Position numbers and translations under genes: made by a program. A stretch of DNA of 64,000 nt from an uncultured Bacteroides sp. (GTDB taxonomy: Bacteria; Bacteroidota; Bacteroidia; Bacteroidales; Bacteroidaceae). Positions within the stretch are counted from its first letter, which is position 1, and each line of letters begins with the position of its first letter. The notes beneath the pieces are model-generated. The model ran no database searches. It saw nothing but the letters and a program-made list of their open reading frames with translations, and was not told the DNA's origin. Shown piece after piece: positions 24,678-34,358 of the stretch. The stretch is from contig USLU01000019.1 of the NCBI GenBank assembly GCA_900555635.1, positions 16,774-80,773 on the forward strand, in the 5' to 3' direction.

Positions 24678-25898
24678 TTATTCGTATCTTATCGCTTCAA
24701 TCGGGTCTAAATCCGCTGCCTTTTTCGCCGGATACCAACCAAAGAACACACCTGTAACAGTACACACGGCAAAGGAGAGGAATACGCTCCAAGGCTGGAT
24801 GTATATGGGCCAATGGGCTACACTCTTTACTATCCAACTGGCTCCGCAGCCAATGAAGACGCCAATGATACCTCCGGTGATACTGATCATAATGGCTTCG
24901 ATCAAGAACTGGCTCAATATGTCCACACCACGAGCACCAACTGACATGCGCAGGCCGATTTCGCGAGTGCGTTCCGTAACGCTGACATACATGATGTTCA
25001 TGATACCAATACCTCCTACAACCAAAGAAATACTGGCTATACAAGCGAGGAGGGTAGTCATCAGGTCGGTGGTGGAGTTCAACATGCTACTGAGTTCCTG
25101 TTGGCTACGAATGGTAAAGTCATCATTGTCGCTATCTTTCAGTTTATGGTTTCTTCTTAAGATGTTGGTGATTTCTTCGGTGGCATTATCGGTCATATCC
25201 TCTGTAAGGGCAGAAGCAAAAATGCTTTGCAGATAGGTTTGTGCCAATAATCGTTTCATCACTGTGGTATAGGGGGCAAGGACGACGTCGTCTTGGTCCA
25301 TGCCCATGGAGTTGTAACCTTTGGCTTTCAGTACGCCTACCACGCGGAAGGGAACCTGATTGAAGCGGATGATGCGTCCCACCGGGTCTTGTCCACCGGG
25401 GAAAAGGTTATCCTGAATAGTCTTTCCGATAACGCAAACCTTGGCAGAAGTCTGTATATCGGCATCGGTGAACATTTCTCCGTTATCCACACTAAGTTGG
25501 CGTATTTTCAAATATTCAGCATTTACTCCACTAACAGAAGATGGATAGTTGTTGTTGCCTGCAATCAGTTGACCGCTGGACGATACGTTGGGGCTGACGG
25601 CCGACAAGAAGTTGGTTTCGTTGCATAAGGCTTCGTAGTCCGCTAGTTTCAACGTCTGCATGGCACTAGGGTCTTGCCGAACACCGCCACGCGTGTCGCC
25701 TCCCGGATGGATCATTATCATATTCGATCCCATTTCGGCAATTTGTGCCTGAATGCTTTTCTTTGAACCTTGTCCGATGGCAAGCATTGTGATAACGGAT
25801 GCCACACCGATGATGATGCCGAGCATGGTAAGGAAAGCACGGAGCTTATTGTTATTCAAAGCTCGCAGGGCTATTTTAAATAAATTGGTTCCGTTCAT
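24678..25898 (-). CDS. MacB-type ABC transporter permease
   Basis: A 406-residue inner-membrane permease of the MacB/FtsX superfamily. It has one N-terminal helix (LTMLGIIIGVASVITML), a large periplasmic domain (about 45-270) and three C-terminal helices including GGIGIMNIMYVSVTERTREIG. In E. coli MacB the ATPase is fused; here it is a separate protein whose stop overlaps this start by one base. It forms a tripartite exporter with the fusion protein and TolC-like protein upstream; the substrate could be a macrolide, peptide or lipid. Confidence 0.9.
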   Translation of the reverse strand: MNGTNLFKIALRALNNNKLRAFLTMLGIIIGVASVITMLAIGQGSKKSIQAQIAEMGSNMIMIHPGGDTRGGVRQDPSAMQTLKLADYEALCNETNFLSAVSPNVSSSGQLIAGNNNYPSSVSGVNAEYLKIRQLSVDNGEMFTDADIQTSAKVCVIGKTIQDNLFPGGQDPVGRIIRFNQVPFRVVGVLKAKGYNSMGMDQDDVVLAPYTTVMKRLLAQTYLQSIFASALTEDMTDNATEEITNILRRNHKLKDSDNDDFTIRSQQELSSMLNSTTDLMTTLLACIASISLVVGGIGIMNIMYVSVTERTREIGLRMSVGARGVDILSQFLIEAIMISITGGIIGVFIGCGASWIVKSVAHWPIYIQPWSVFLSFAVCTVTGVFFGWYPAKKAADLDPIEAIRYE

Positions 25899-26644
25899 TA
25901 TTCTTCCTCCTGTTTGGGTAATGCCGCCAGTGCATCGGCAGCATTAAGGATATTTGGGTTGAGGCTGTCTTCTTTCACCTGTCCGTCGCGCAACACAATG
26001 TTTCGGCTGCTGTATTGCGCTATTTCGGGGTTGTGGGTGACGAAGATAATGGTGCGTCCTTCGGCATGCAGTTTCTGAAACAGAACTAGGATCTCGAAAG
26101 AAGTACGTGTATCTAGGTTACCCGTCGCCTCGTCGGCTAGTATCACTGCCGGGTTGTTGACCAAAGCACGGGCGATGGCTACACGCTGCATCTGACCACC
26201 GGACATTTGATTGGATTTGTGTTCCAATCGGTCGCCCAAGCCTACTGCTTGCAGAGATTCGATGGAACGTCTCCGCCTTTCGGATGCCGAGACGGAGGAG
26301 TTGTACATGAGTGGTAACTCTACGTTCTCTACGGCAGTGGTCTTTGCCAGCAGGTTGTAGCTTTGGAATACAAAGCCGATTTTGCGGTTGCGCAATACGG
26401 CACGTTGTGACTTGCTCATGGTGCGCACGGATATTCCGTCCAGGTAGTATTCGCCGCTGGTGGGGGTGTCGAGGCAACCAAGAGTATTCAACAACGTTGA
26501 TTTTCCTGAACCGGATGTCCCCATGATAGTGACGAACTCACCCTCGGAGATGCTGAACGAAACGCCGCGCAAGGCATGAACCGTTTCGTCTCCTACTTGA
26601 AAGTTCCGCTTGATATTCTGAAGTTCAATAACTACTTTGCTCAT
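25898..26644 (-). CDS. ABC transporter ATP-binding protein (MacB/LolD type)
   Basis: A 248-residue ATPase that powers the adjacent permease. It shows Walker A GTSGSGKST near residue 42, the Q loop, the signature SGGQMQRVAIARAL, Walker B VILADEATGNLD and the switch His in FVTHNPE. It overlaps the permease start by one base and follows the fusion protein gene by 93 bases, in one operon. Confidence 0.93.
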   Translation of the reverse strand: MSKVVIELQNIKRNFQVGDETVHALRGVSFSISEGEFVTIMGTSGSGKSTLLNTLGCLDTPTSGEYYLDGISVRTMSKSQRAVLRNRKIGFVFQSYNLLAKTTAVENVELPLMYNSSVSASERRRRSIESLQAVGLGDRLEHKSNQMSGGQMQRVAIARALVNNPAVILADEATGNLDTRTSFEILVLFQKLHAEGRTIIFVTHNPEIAQYSSRNIVLRDGQVKEDSLNPNILNAADALAALPKQEEE

Positions 26645-26737
26645 GATTTTAGTTTTTCTCCGGGTTTACTTCCGAAAGTTTTCGCATTTACTCTTGAAAT
26701 GACTGGGTTTTGCTTGGTAATGCCCGGAGTTTAGTTA

Positions 26738-27970
26738 TTATTTACTACTTTTCTTTTTGTTATTTCCCGGAGGGCCTGGCATAAAGGGGCTTTTCTCGCC
26801 ACCTGCCGGACCCTGCCCCATTCCTACTGCTCCGTCTTCGCCGGGCATGCTTCCGATGGTGGCTTCGGTTATCACATTGGTACCAGCTGCTATACCGCTG
26901 ATGATTTCTGTATTAACGCCATTGGAAATACCTATTTCTACGGGATGTGCAGTGAATGTATTGCCCTCACGAGTCCATAGCTTATGTTCGCTTTCGCAGT
27001 CTTTCACGATGTCGTTTTCGCCGATAAGCGGCTTTTCGGGAGTGAAGCGTAAGGCACGTGATGGTACGCTGAGCACATCTTTACGATCGAGGGTATAGAT
27101 GGTAACATTAGCGGTCAGGCGAGGTTTCAGTTTCAAGTCAGGATTATGGGCCGAGATGACTACTTCGTAGGTTACTACTGTGGTAGATGAAGAAGCGCTG
27201 CTGGTGGAACTGGCGTCTCCTAAACGGATTTGTGTTACTACACCTTCGAAAACATCGTTCGGATAAGCATCTACGGTAAATGAGGCACGTTGTCCTTCTA
27301 CGATACCGCCTATATCGGCTTCATCCACGTCAGCAACAACCTGCATCTGCGTCAGGTCGGCAGCGATAGTGAACAGAGTTGGTGTTTCGAAGCCCGAAGC
27401 TACCGTCTGACCTTCTTCAACGTCGCGGCTGATGACAACGCCGTCTATAGGCGAGGTGATTGTGGCATACGAGAGGTTACGCTCAGCTTTTGCCAAAGAT
27501 GCCTGGCTGCTTTCAAAGGTACTTTTTGCTTTATCGTAGTTGTACTGCGATTGTTCATAGTCTGTATCGCTGATAAGCTGTTTGGCATGTAAGCCTTTGT
27601 TGCGTTCAAAGTTTTTCTGTTGATATTCATATTCGGCTTTAGCGCCGTTGTAGGTAGCACGTTGCGAGGCTAGTTCGCTTTGCAGCGTCACGCGGTCCAT
27701 TTCGGCGATAAGCTGGCCTTTGGTTACTACCGAGTTGTAATCAACGTATATCTTGTCGATGATACCGCTGACCTGCGTGCCGACTTCTACTTCTGTTACC
27801 GGTTCGATGGTTCCTGTCGCAGTTACCGACTCGGATATCTCACCCTTGCTGACGGTTGCCGTGGCGTAAGTCACTTTATGCTTGGCAGACGAACCGCCGA
27901 AGAGCCATATTCCTCCACCGGCTACAACTGCGATAGCTACGGCAATGAGGATCGTTTTCTTTTTGTCCAT
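26738..27970 (-). CDS. Periplasmic adaptor (MacA/HlyD family)
   Basis: A 410-residue membrane-fusion protein that links an inner-membrane ABC exporter to a TolC-type channel. It has one N-terminal membrane anchor (TILIAVAIAVVAGGGIWLF), a lipoyl half-motif GTQVSGIIDKIYVDYN, a long alpha-helical hairpin (about 105-175), the second lipoyl half TITSPIDGVVISRDVEEGQTV, and beta-barrel and membrane-proximal domains. The C-terminus is Gly/Pro/Lys rich and probably disordered. Eleven bases separate it from the TolC-like gene. Confidence 0.92.
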   Translation of the reverse strand: MDKKKTILIAVAIAVVAGGGIWLFGGSSAKHKVTYATATVSKGEISESVTATGTIEPVTEVEVGTQVSGIIDKIYVDYNSVVTKGQLIAEMDRVTLQSELASQRATYNGAKAEYEYQQKNFERNKGLHAKQLISDTDYEQSQYNYDKAKSTFESSQASLAKAERNLSYATITSPIDGVVISRDVEEGQTVASGFETPTLFTIAADLTQMQVVADVDEADIGGIVEGQRASFTVDAYPNDVFEGVVTQIRLGDASSTSSASSSTTVVTYEVVISAHNPDLKLKPRLTANVTIYTLDRKDVLSVPSRALRFTPEKPLIGENDIVKDCESEHKLWTREGNTFTAHPVEIGISNGVNTEIISGIAAGTNVITEATIGSMPGEDGAVGMGQGPAGGEKSPFMPGPPGNNKKKSSK

Positions 27971-27981
27971 GATAGTATTTC

Positions 27982-29361
27982 TTATAATTGAATTTTATCT
28001 CCTTGATAGAATTTCAGTAATTGCATGTTCAAGATTGCCATGTATTTGGCTTGCAATGTTTCTTGCTGTGCGCTGAGCAGGTTGCTTTTTTCCGTCAGTA
28101 ACTCTACAGTATTCTTCATGCCTAGATTGAACTGCTCTTGAATAAGATCGTAGCTGGTCTGTGTACTTTTCAGCTTTTCTACAGCTGCCGCATAACGTTG
28201 TTGTGCACTGTTAGCATCGAGCCACAGGCCTTCAATGGTCTTGTACAGCGTTTTTTGTTCGTCCAGCAAGGATAATTCGCTGGTTTGCTTTTGCAGTTTG
28301 GCTTTTTGTATAGCGCTTTTGGTTTGTCTGTTATTAAATATAGGTATACTGACGCTTACTCCCAATGAATTATTCCAGTTCTGCTTTATCTGTTCGCTGA
28401 AGGTGAAGTCATTGCCGTTGGCATTGTTGGTTCCGATACCTGCAGTGAGGCTGAAAGTGGGGATGTAACCGGCACGGGCTATTTTAATATCCAGGTCCGA
28501 CGTCTGTACATTTAGTTTGCCGGCCTCTATTTCGGGACGTAAAGTTAAAGCGGTATGGTAAACATCGGCTTTACTGGGTAGAGGCACTAATACATTTTCG
28601 TTTCCTAGTGCGGGCAGGTAAAGATTCATTTCGTTCTCACCATCCAGCTCAAGCAATTGTTTCAGTTGGAGTTTATAATCTTGCAAGGTAGCCTGAGCGG
28701 TGACGAGTTGATATTTGTCTGTACTGACTTGTGTTTCCAGCTGTGCCAGATCACTTTTGGCAATGCTGCCGGCTTCGAACAATGCTTTAGCCCGTTCACA
28801 TTCAGCTTTGCTTACTTCCAAAGTAGACTCGTTGACTTTGACGGCTTCGGCAGCATAGAGTATCTGTACGTAGGTCTGTGCGATGCTTTCCTCAATGCTG
28901 TTTTCGCTTTGAGCTACATTCAATCCTGCAATACGGTTGTTGAGTTGTTGTTGCTTTATGGTGTTGAGCCGTTTACTGCCATTATAAAGTGTCCAGTTGG
29001 CATCAATACCATAACTACCGTTATAGCTGGTTTTGCTTTGACTGCTGGTGATGTTGTCACCATTGATAATCGTATTCGTCTCACTGTTGGGACGATTCAC
29101 GACGCGTTGGCTTATACTGGCCGAGAGGCTGGGGAAGAGAGCTGCTTTCGCTGTTTTTACATCCACCTCGGCACTTTCTGCGTTAAGGCGGTTTTTGCGG
29201 ATGGTAATGTTTTGCTGCAAAGCATAGTCGATGCAGGTTTGCAAATCCCATTGGGCAGGCAGACTGCCGGCTTGTTGCACGATTGTATCGTTTTGAGCGG
29301 ACAATCCTATGCAGCTTGCCAAGCAGAGCGTTATTACTGTCAATCTTCTTACATTCGTCAT
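27982..29361 (-). CDS. TolC-family outer-membrane efflux protein
   Basis: A 459-residue outer-membrane channel of the TolC/OEP family, with a signal peptide (TVITLCLASCIGLSAQ) and two long repeat halves of helical and strand segments. The ATG at 29361 lies directly before the signal peptide; an upstream frame of 43 codons overlaps the promoter and is rejected. First gene of the exporter operon (TolC-like, MacA-like, ATPase, permease), followed by the kinase-regulator pair. Confidence 0.92.
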   Translation of the reverse strand: MTNVRRLTVITLCLASCIGLSAQNDTIVQQAGSLPAQWDLQTCIDYALQQNITIRKNRLNAESAEVDVKTAKAALFPSLSASISQRVVNRPNSETNTIINGDNITSSQSKTSYNGSYGIDANWTLYNGSKRLNTIKQQQLNNRIAGLNVAQSENSIEESIAQTYVQILYAAEAVKVNESTLEVSKAECERAKALFEAGSIAKSDLAQLETQVSTDKYQLVTAQATLQDYKLQLKQLLELDGENEMNLYLPALGNENVLVPLPSKADVYHTALTLRPEIEAGKLNVQTSDLDIKIARAGYIPTFSLTAGIGTNNANGNDFTFSEQIKQNWNNSLGVSVSIPIFNNRQTKSAIQKAKLQKQTSELSLLDEQKTLYKTIEGLWLDANSAQQRYAAAVEKLKSTQTSYDLIQEQFNLGMKNTVELLTEKSNLLSAQQETLQAKYMAILNMQLLKFYQGDKIQL

Positions 29362-29389
29362 ATCGTTGATAATCTTTTGTTTTACATGA

Positions 29390-29421
29390 CAAATGTAGGT
29401 CGATTCGGTTTTTACTGCAAA
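29390..29421 (-). promoter_or_regulatory. Canonical promoter of the exporter operon
   Basis: Reverse strand TTTG (29421-29418), 20-base spacer, TACATTTG (29397-29390): a full match to the Bacteroidales promoter, 29 bases upstream of the TolC-like start. Confidence 0.8.
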
Positions 29422-29548
29422 ACTGATAGATGTTTGGGGAGTTTTTATCGTCGGTTCTTCTTTTTTTATGGATAAGTGAGTACTTATCAATTTCTTATCG
29501 AACTATTGAAAAAGAAAATGAATCCCCATCCAACTTTTCCAGCTTTTA

Positions 29549-29580
29549 TTTGTTATTTATATAGAAATATTTTATATTTG
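29549..29580 (+). promoter_or_regulatory. Canonical promoter of the DUF4492-cydAB operon
   Basis: TTTG at 29549-29552, 20-base spacer, TATATTTG at 29573-29580, a full consensus promoter placed 23 bases before the ATG at 29604. Confidence 0.8.
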
Positions 29581-29603
29581 TAATGATTATAATTTCAGCC
29601 TGT

Positions 29604-29822
29604 ATGAGACAAACTGTGATTAACATTTGGAGATTTTATCTGGAAGGTTTTCGAAGTATGACGTTAGGACGTACTTTGTGGCTTATAATACTAATAAAAC
29701 TATTTATCATGTTTTTCATTCTCCGCCTCTTCTTTTTCCCGAACTTTCTGAATACATCTGCTGTAGGCGCCGATAAAGATGAGTATGTAAGTAGGGAACT
29801 TATTATCCGTGCAGCAGACTAA
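29604..29822 (+). CDS. DUF4492 small membrane protein preceding cydA
   Basis: A 72-residue protein starting MRQTVINIWRFYLEGFRSM with one strongly hydrophobic helix (WLIILIKLFIMFFILRLFFF). DUF4492 proteins occur next to cydAB in Bacteroidetes and may be small accessory subunits of cytochrome bd, comparable in position to CydX; this role is inferred. The start at 29604 was preferred over 29583, which lies too close to the -7 box. Confidence 0.8.
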   Translation: MRQTVINIWRFYLEGFRSMTLGRTLWLIILIKLFIMFFILRLFFFPNFLNTSAVGADKDEYVSRELIIRAAD

Positions 29823-29867
29823 GAGAAATATTACGATAACAAACAATTTACAATAAACTTTATTCTC

Positions 29868-31415
29868 ATGCTAGAAAACATTGACACTTCTTTGATTGAC
29901 TGGTCGAGAGCGCAATTTGCTTTGACAGCCATTTATCACTGGATTTTTGTACCGCTTACTTTAGGTCTGGCGGTTGTTATGGGCATTATGGAGACGGTCT
30001 ACTACCGTACGGGTGACGAATTCTGGAAACGTACAGCCAAGTTTTGGATGAAGATTTTCGGTATTAATTTTGCCGTGGGCGTAGCTACGGGATTGATTCT
30101 GGAATTCGAGTTTGGAACGAACTGGAGCAACTATTCCTGGTTTGTAGGTGATATTTTCGGAGCCCCACTTGCCATCGAGGGCATTCTTGCTTTCTTTATG
30201 GAGGCGACATTTATAGCTGTAATGTTCTTCGGCTGGGAGAAAGTAAGTAAACGTTTTCACTTGACAGCAACTTGGCTTACGGGCTTGGGTGCTACGATTT
30301 CAGCTTGGTGGATTCTGGTTGCTAATGCCTGGATGCAATATCCGGTGGGTATGGAATTCAATCCTGATACGGTGCGTAACGAGATGGTTGACTTTTGGGC
30401 AGTGGCATTGTCGCCTGTGGCCGTTAATAAGTTTTTCCATACAGTATTGTCCAGTTGGATATTGGGTGCAGTGTTTGTAGTGGGTGTTAGCTGCTGGTAC
30501 TTGCTGAAGAAGCGTGATAAGAAATTTGCTATAGCTAGCGTGAAGGTTGCCGCCAGTGTAGGATTGGTCGCTACTCTGCTTACAGCATGGACGGGTGACG
30601 GTTCGGGTTATCAGGTTGCACAAACTCAGCCCATGAAGCTGGCTGCTTTTGAAGGTTACTATCAGGGGAAACAGGGTGCCGGACTGGTGGCAGTGGGTGC
30701 GTTGAACCCCGATAAGAAGACCTATGATGACGGTGTGGAAGCCTTCTTGTTTAGAGTGGAGATTCCTAAATTCCTGTCATTACTTGCCGAACGTGATGCC
30801 AATGCATTTGTTCCCGGTATAAATGATATAATAAAAGGTGGTTATCCGTTGAAGAATGGTTCCATAGCCTTGTCTGCTCAGGAAAAGATAGAACGTGGCA
30901 AGACTGCGATTTCTGCACTTGCTGCTTATCGTGCTGCAAAATCGGCAGGCAATGAAGAAGATGCAAAACTGGCAGCTGCTGTTCTGAAAGAGAATGTTCC
31001 TTATTTCGGTTATGGATATATTAAGGAGGTAAATGATTTGGTGCCGAATGTACCTTTAACATTCTATGCTTTCCGCATTATGGTAATGTTGGGAGGATAC
31101 TTCATTTTGTTCTTTGCATTGATTCTGTTCTTGGCTTATAAGAAAGATCTGGCGCAGATGAAGTGGATGCATTGGGTAGCATTGCTCACTATTCCATTGG
31201 GTTATCTGGCAAGCCAGGCCGGATGGGTGGTTGCCGAGTGTGGTCGTCAGCCGTGGGCTATACAGGATATGCTGCCTGTTAATGCGGCAATCTCCAAACT
31301 GGATGTGGGTTCTGTGCAAACTACGTTCTTCATCTTCCTTGTGCTCTTCACTATTATGCTGATAGCCGAGATCGGGATTATGCTGAAGGCTATACGAAAG
31401 GGACCGGATAAATAA
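29868..31415 (+). CDS. cydA: Cytochrome bd ubiquinol oxidase subunit I
   Basis: Haem-bearing subunit of the high-affinity bd-type quinol oxidase in the inner membrane, reducing low oxygen to water. The 515 residues include IDWSRAQFALTAIYHWIFVPLTLG with the haem-ligand His, the GRQPWAIQ region and about nine helices. The periplasmic Q-loop segment is present. Second gene of the DUF4492-cydA-cydB operon; in Bacteroides this oxidase permits growth in nanomolar oxygen. Confidence 0.97.
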   Translation: MLENIDTSLIDWSRAQFALTAIYHWIFVPLTLGLAVVMGIMETVYYRTGDEFWKRTAKFWMKIFGINFAVGVATGLILEFEFGTNWSNYSWFVGDIFGAPLAIEGILAFFMEATFIAVMFFGWEKVSKRFHLTATWLTGLGATISAWWILVANAWMQYPVGMEFNPDTVRNEMVDFWAVALSPVAVNKFFHTVLSSWILGAVFVVGVSCWYLLKKRDKKFAIASVKVAASVGLVATLLTAWTGDGSGYQVAQTQPMKLAAFEGYYQGKQGAGLVAVGALNPDKKTYDDGVEAFLFRVEIPKFLSLLAERDANAFVPGINDIIKGGYPLKNGSIALSAQEKIERGKTAISALAAYRAAKSAGNEEDAKLAAAVLKENVPYFGYGYIKEVNDLVPNVPLTFYAFRIMVMLGGYFILFFALILFLAYKKDLAQMKWMHWVALLTIPLGYLASQAGWVVAECGRQPWAIQDMLPVNAAISKLDVGSVQTTFFIFLVLFTIMLIAEIGIMLKAIRKGPDK

Positions 31416-31468
31416 CAAATAACTTATAACCGGCAGCTCGTAACTAATAACTTATAATTTATAATTCA

Positions 31469-32617
31469 ATGAATACATATATATTTCTTCAACAATATTG
31501 GTGGTTCGTAGTTTCCCTGTTGGGAGCCCTACTAGTATTCCTGCTGTTTGTGCAGGGAGGTAATTCGCTTTTATTTTGTCTGGGCAAGACGGAAGAGCAG
31601 CGTAAAATGATGATTAACTCTACCGGACGCAAGTGGGAGTTTACGTTTACTACACTTGTTACATTCGGAGGTGCTTTCTTTGCTTCATTCCCATTGTTCT
31701 ATAGTACCAGTTTTGGAGGGGCATATTGGTTGTGGATGATTATTCTATTCAGTTTCGTATTGCAGGCGGTGAGTTATGAATTCCAGTCTAAGGCAGGCAA
31801 TCTGCTGGGAAAGACGACCTATCGGGTGTTCCTGGTGATAAACGGAGTGGTGGGACCGGTGCTATTGGGCGGTGCGGTTGCCACTTTCTTTACCGGTTCT
31901 GAATTCTATGTGAATAAAGGGAATATGACCGATGCAATTATGCCGGTCATCAGTCATTGGGCCAACGGATGGCATGGGCTGGATGCGTTGCTTAATCCGT
32001 GGAATGTGATTTTGGGTTTGGCTGTGTTCTTTCTGGCACGCATATTGGGTTCACTCTATTTTATCAATAATATCAATGAGAAAGACTTGATAGCACGTTG
32101 CCGTCGCTCCTTATGGGGGAATACAGGATTGTTCCTGGTTTTCTTTCTTGCGTTTGTAATTCGCACGTTGGTGGCCGACGGTTATGCGGTGAATCCTGAG
32201 AATGGCGAAATCTATATGGAACCATATAAGTATCTGACTAACTTTCTGGAGATGCCGATTGTATTACTGGTCTTCTTGGTGGGTGTAGTATCTGTGCTTT
32301 GGGGTATTATTCGCACAATTTGGAAGCCGACGTTTGATAAAGGCATTTGGTTTGCAGGTACCGGTACAGTGCTTACTGTTCTTGCTTTGCTGCTTGTGGC
32401 GGGTTATAACAATACAGCCTATTATCCGTCTACAAATGATATTCAAAGTTCCTTAACGTTGGCCAATAGCTGTTCGAGTTTGTTTACACTGAAAGTTATG
32501 GCATACGTTTCTATTCTTGTTCCTTTCGTGCTGGCTTATATCTTCTACGCATGGCGTAGCATTGATAACCGCAAGATCGATGCAGAGGAAATGCAAGAGG
32601 GCGGACATGCGTATTAA
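31469..32617 (+). CDS. cydB: Cytochrome bd ubiquinol oxidase subunit II
   Basis: Second subunit of cytochrome bd, an eight- to nine-helix membrane protein of 382 residues (WWFVVSLLGALLVFLLFVQGG at the start; NGWHGLDALLNPWNV mid-protein). It follows cydA by 53 bases that contain short AT-rich repeats. Length and hydrophobicity profile fit the family. Confidence 0.95.
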   Translation: MNTYIFLQQYWWFVVSLLGALLVFLLFVQGGNSLLFCLGKTEEQRKMMINSTGRKWEFTFTTLVTFGGAFFASFPLFYSTSFGGAYWLWMIILFSFVLQAVSYEFQSKAGNLLGKTTYRVFLVINGVVGPVLLGGAVATFFTGSEFYVNKGNMTDAIMPVISHWANGWHGLDALLNPWNVILGLAVFFLARILGSLYFINNINEKDLIARCRRSLWGNTGLFLVFFLAFVIRTLVADGYAVNPENGEIYMEPYKYLTNFLEMPIVLLVFLVGVVSVLWGIIRTIWKPTFDKGIWFAGTGTVLTVLALLLVAGYNNTAYYPSTNDIQSSLTLANSCSSLFTLKVMAYVSILVPFVLAYIFYAWRSIDNRKIDAEEMQEGGHAY

Positions 32618-32705
32618 CTAGTTATGAGTTATTAGTTATAAGTTATTTGTTGGTGATAATGCTACATCGTTATGCTGTAGGATTTATTTGCAAATAACTA
32701 ATAAC

Positions 32706-33446
32706 TTATAACTTGCTTTTCTTCTTCTTCTTCGATTTATCTACTTCTTTTTTCTTCTCTTCTACCGGAGGAAATTTCGGGACTAACCTCATTAAACGCA
32801 GTATTTGTGCTTGTCTACGTAGAATATAAGGTGATGGTTTTGCCGAATTGAAGCGTATGGGATTGGGTAAAGTAGCGGCAATTAGTGCACATTGTTTGGC
32901 AGATAGCTTGGCAGCGGTTGTATTGAATTTGATTTTAGCAGTGGCTTGTGCCCCATAAATAGATTTTCCCATTTCGATGGGGTTAAGATATACCTCCATG
33001 ATGCGCTCTTTAGACCAACATAATTCTATAAGCCAGGTGAAATAGACTTCGAAACCTTTTCGTACCCAAGATGATTGCGGCCAAAGAAAAACATTCTTTG
33101 CAGTTTGTTGGCTGATGGTGCTGGCACCACGTTTCCGCTTTCTGGTTTCATTTTCTTTCATCGCCTTTTCTATTTCGATAAAGTCGAAACCATTGTGCTC
33201 GGCAAAGCGATTGTCTTCCGAAGCAATAACCGCCATCGGTAAGTTGGGGGAAATTTCATCGAAGGGTACCCAGGTATGATGCCAGACGGGACTTTCTCCT
33301 TTGAACGTTTGTTGGACACTACGAATCACCATCAACGGTGTAATATATACCGGCAGAAAACGATAAACCACTACCGCCATGATAGTGGAAATGAAAAAGA
33401 AAAGTATCAGGTTACGGATAATCCGTAGGGGTTTTGGACGTTTCAT
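32706..33446 (-). CDS. mtgA: Monofunctional peptidoglycan glycosyltransferase
   Basis: A 246-residue GT51 enzyme polymerising lipid II into glycan strands at the inner membrane. One N-terminal membrane helix (ILFFFISTIMAVVVYRF) is followed by the GT51 motifs: ASEDNRFAEHNGFDF with the catalytic Glu, then GASTISQQTAKN and WSKERIMEVYLN. A lysine-rich tail ends the protein. No transpeptidase domain is present. The ATG at 33446 was chosen because upstream codons do not fit the family. Confidence 0.93.
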   Translation of the reverse strand: MKRPKPLRIIRNLILFFFISTIMAVVVYRFLPVYITPLMVIRSVQQTFKGESPVWHHTWVPFDEISPNLPMAVIASEDNRFAEHNGFDFIEIEKAMKENETRKRKRGASTISQQTAKNVFLWPQSSWVRKGFEVYFTWLIELCWSKERIMEVYLNPIEMGKSIYGAQATAKIKFNTTAAKLSAKQCALIAATLPNPIRFNSAKPSPYILRRQAQILRLMRLVPKFPPVEEKKKEVDKSKKKKKSKL

Positions 33447-33483
33447 TAGTGTTGTTCTTTTGTACGTGCATGTATATGCTGAA

Positions 33484-33565
33484 AACAGATGATGTATTTG
33501 ATGCAAACGCATGATCTGTTTGACCTGAACAGATCATGCGTTTACCCGAAACAGATGATACGTTT
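33484..33565. repeat. Clustered AACAGAT-type repeats with hairpin between mtgA and ompA-like gene
   Basis: Three direct 16-base copies of AACAGATsATryrTTT lie at 33484, 33528 and 33550, and an inverted copy at 33505-33520 pairs perfectly over 16 bases with 33528-33543 around a 7-base loop. The cluster occupies the gap between two minus-strand genes. Confidence 0.7.
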
Positions 33566-33587
33566 CGCTAACTTATTATATCTAGGA

Positions 33588-34262
33588 TTATTTCCCTGTT
33601 TCTGCATTCTTAATCATTTGCTCGCTGGCATACATATAGATGTCTACACGGCGGTTTTGTTCAGCAGACATACTTTCATCATATTCATTGTATCCCACAC
33701 CTTCTACTTTCTTGAATTGTGAAGGAGAAACGCCGCAATCCTGTAGATAGTTCTCTACGGAATAAGCACGATTCTTGGATACTTTCATATTGGCTTCATA
33801 TGAACCAACTTTGTCTGTATGACCGATGATAGCGATGTCTGTTGTAGGGTCTTCTTTCAAAATCTGAGCAAGTTCGCGTAAAGAAGATTTAGCTTCGTTG
33901 CTCAATGCTGACGAGTTAAAACCGAATAAGATACCAGCTGCAAATGAAACCTTTACAGCGGGAAGGCCATTATTATCAGTGACTTGCTCAACTTGTGCTC
34001 CTTCAATTTTTGCGGCTTCAGCTGCTTTCTTATCCATCTTACGACCGATAGCTACACCTGTACCCGTACCAACTGCCGCACCGATTGCTGCGCCAATGGC
34101 TGCACCTTTTCCTTTACCTATTAATCCACCTATAATGGCTCCGGCTGCTGCACCCGAACCTCCGCCTATTACTCCACCTTTAGCGGTGTTATTCATCGTA
34201 CTACAGCTTCCCAACATTAAAACACCGCATAACAACAGTGCAATAAATCTGATCTTCTTCAT
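33588..34262 (-). CDS. OmpA-family lipoprotein with glycine-zipper
   Basis: A 224-residue outer-membrane lipoprotein: signal with lipobox LGSC (Cys20), a glycine-zipper stretch (about 29-75, GGVIGGGSGAAAGAIIGG and repeats) and a C-terminal OmpA domain (about 105-215) that binds peptidoglycan, with IIGHTDKVGSYEANMKVS and NRRVDIYM. Similar to YiaD-type proteins that anchor the envelope. A -7 box (TAATTTTG, reverse strand, 34308-34301) precedes it. Confidence 0.92.
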   Translation of the reverse strand: MKKIRFIALLLCGVLMLGSCSTMNNTAKGGVIGGGSGAAAGAIIGGLIGKGKGAAIGAAIGAAVGTGTGVAIGRKMDKKAAEAAKIEGAQVEQVTDNNGLPAVKVSFAAGILFGFNSSALSNEAKSSLRELAQILKEDPTTDIAIIGHTDKVGSYEANMKVSKNRAYSVENYLQDCGVSPSQFKKVEGVGYNEYDESMSAEQNRRVDIYMYASEQMIKNAETGK

Positions 34263-34300
34263 AAGTTTACCTATTAAAATTGTTTATACTTAATTTGTTA

Positions 34301-34308
34301 CAAAATTA
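34301..34308 (-). promoter_or_regulatory. -7 box TAATTTTG for the OmpA-like gene
   Basis: Reverse-strand TAATTTTG matches TAnnTTTG, 38 bases before the start at 34262. No clear -33 element. Confidence 0.45.
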
Positions 34309-34358
34309 TGCATATAATAACATCCTTATCCACTATAAAGTTTTTCAATGTACTTTTT

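Noticed and set aside
24697..25628. Several long ORFs in other frames inside the exporter permease gene
   Set aside because: They lie within a well-identified gene, have unnatural composition and no family resemblance.
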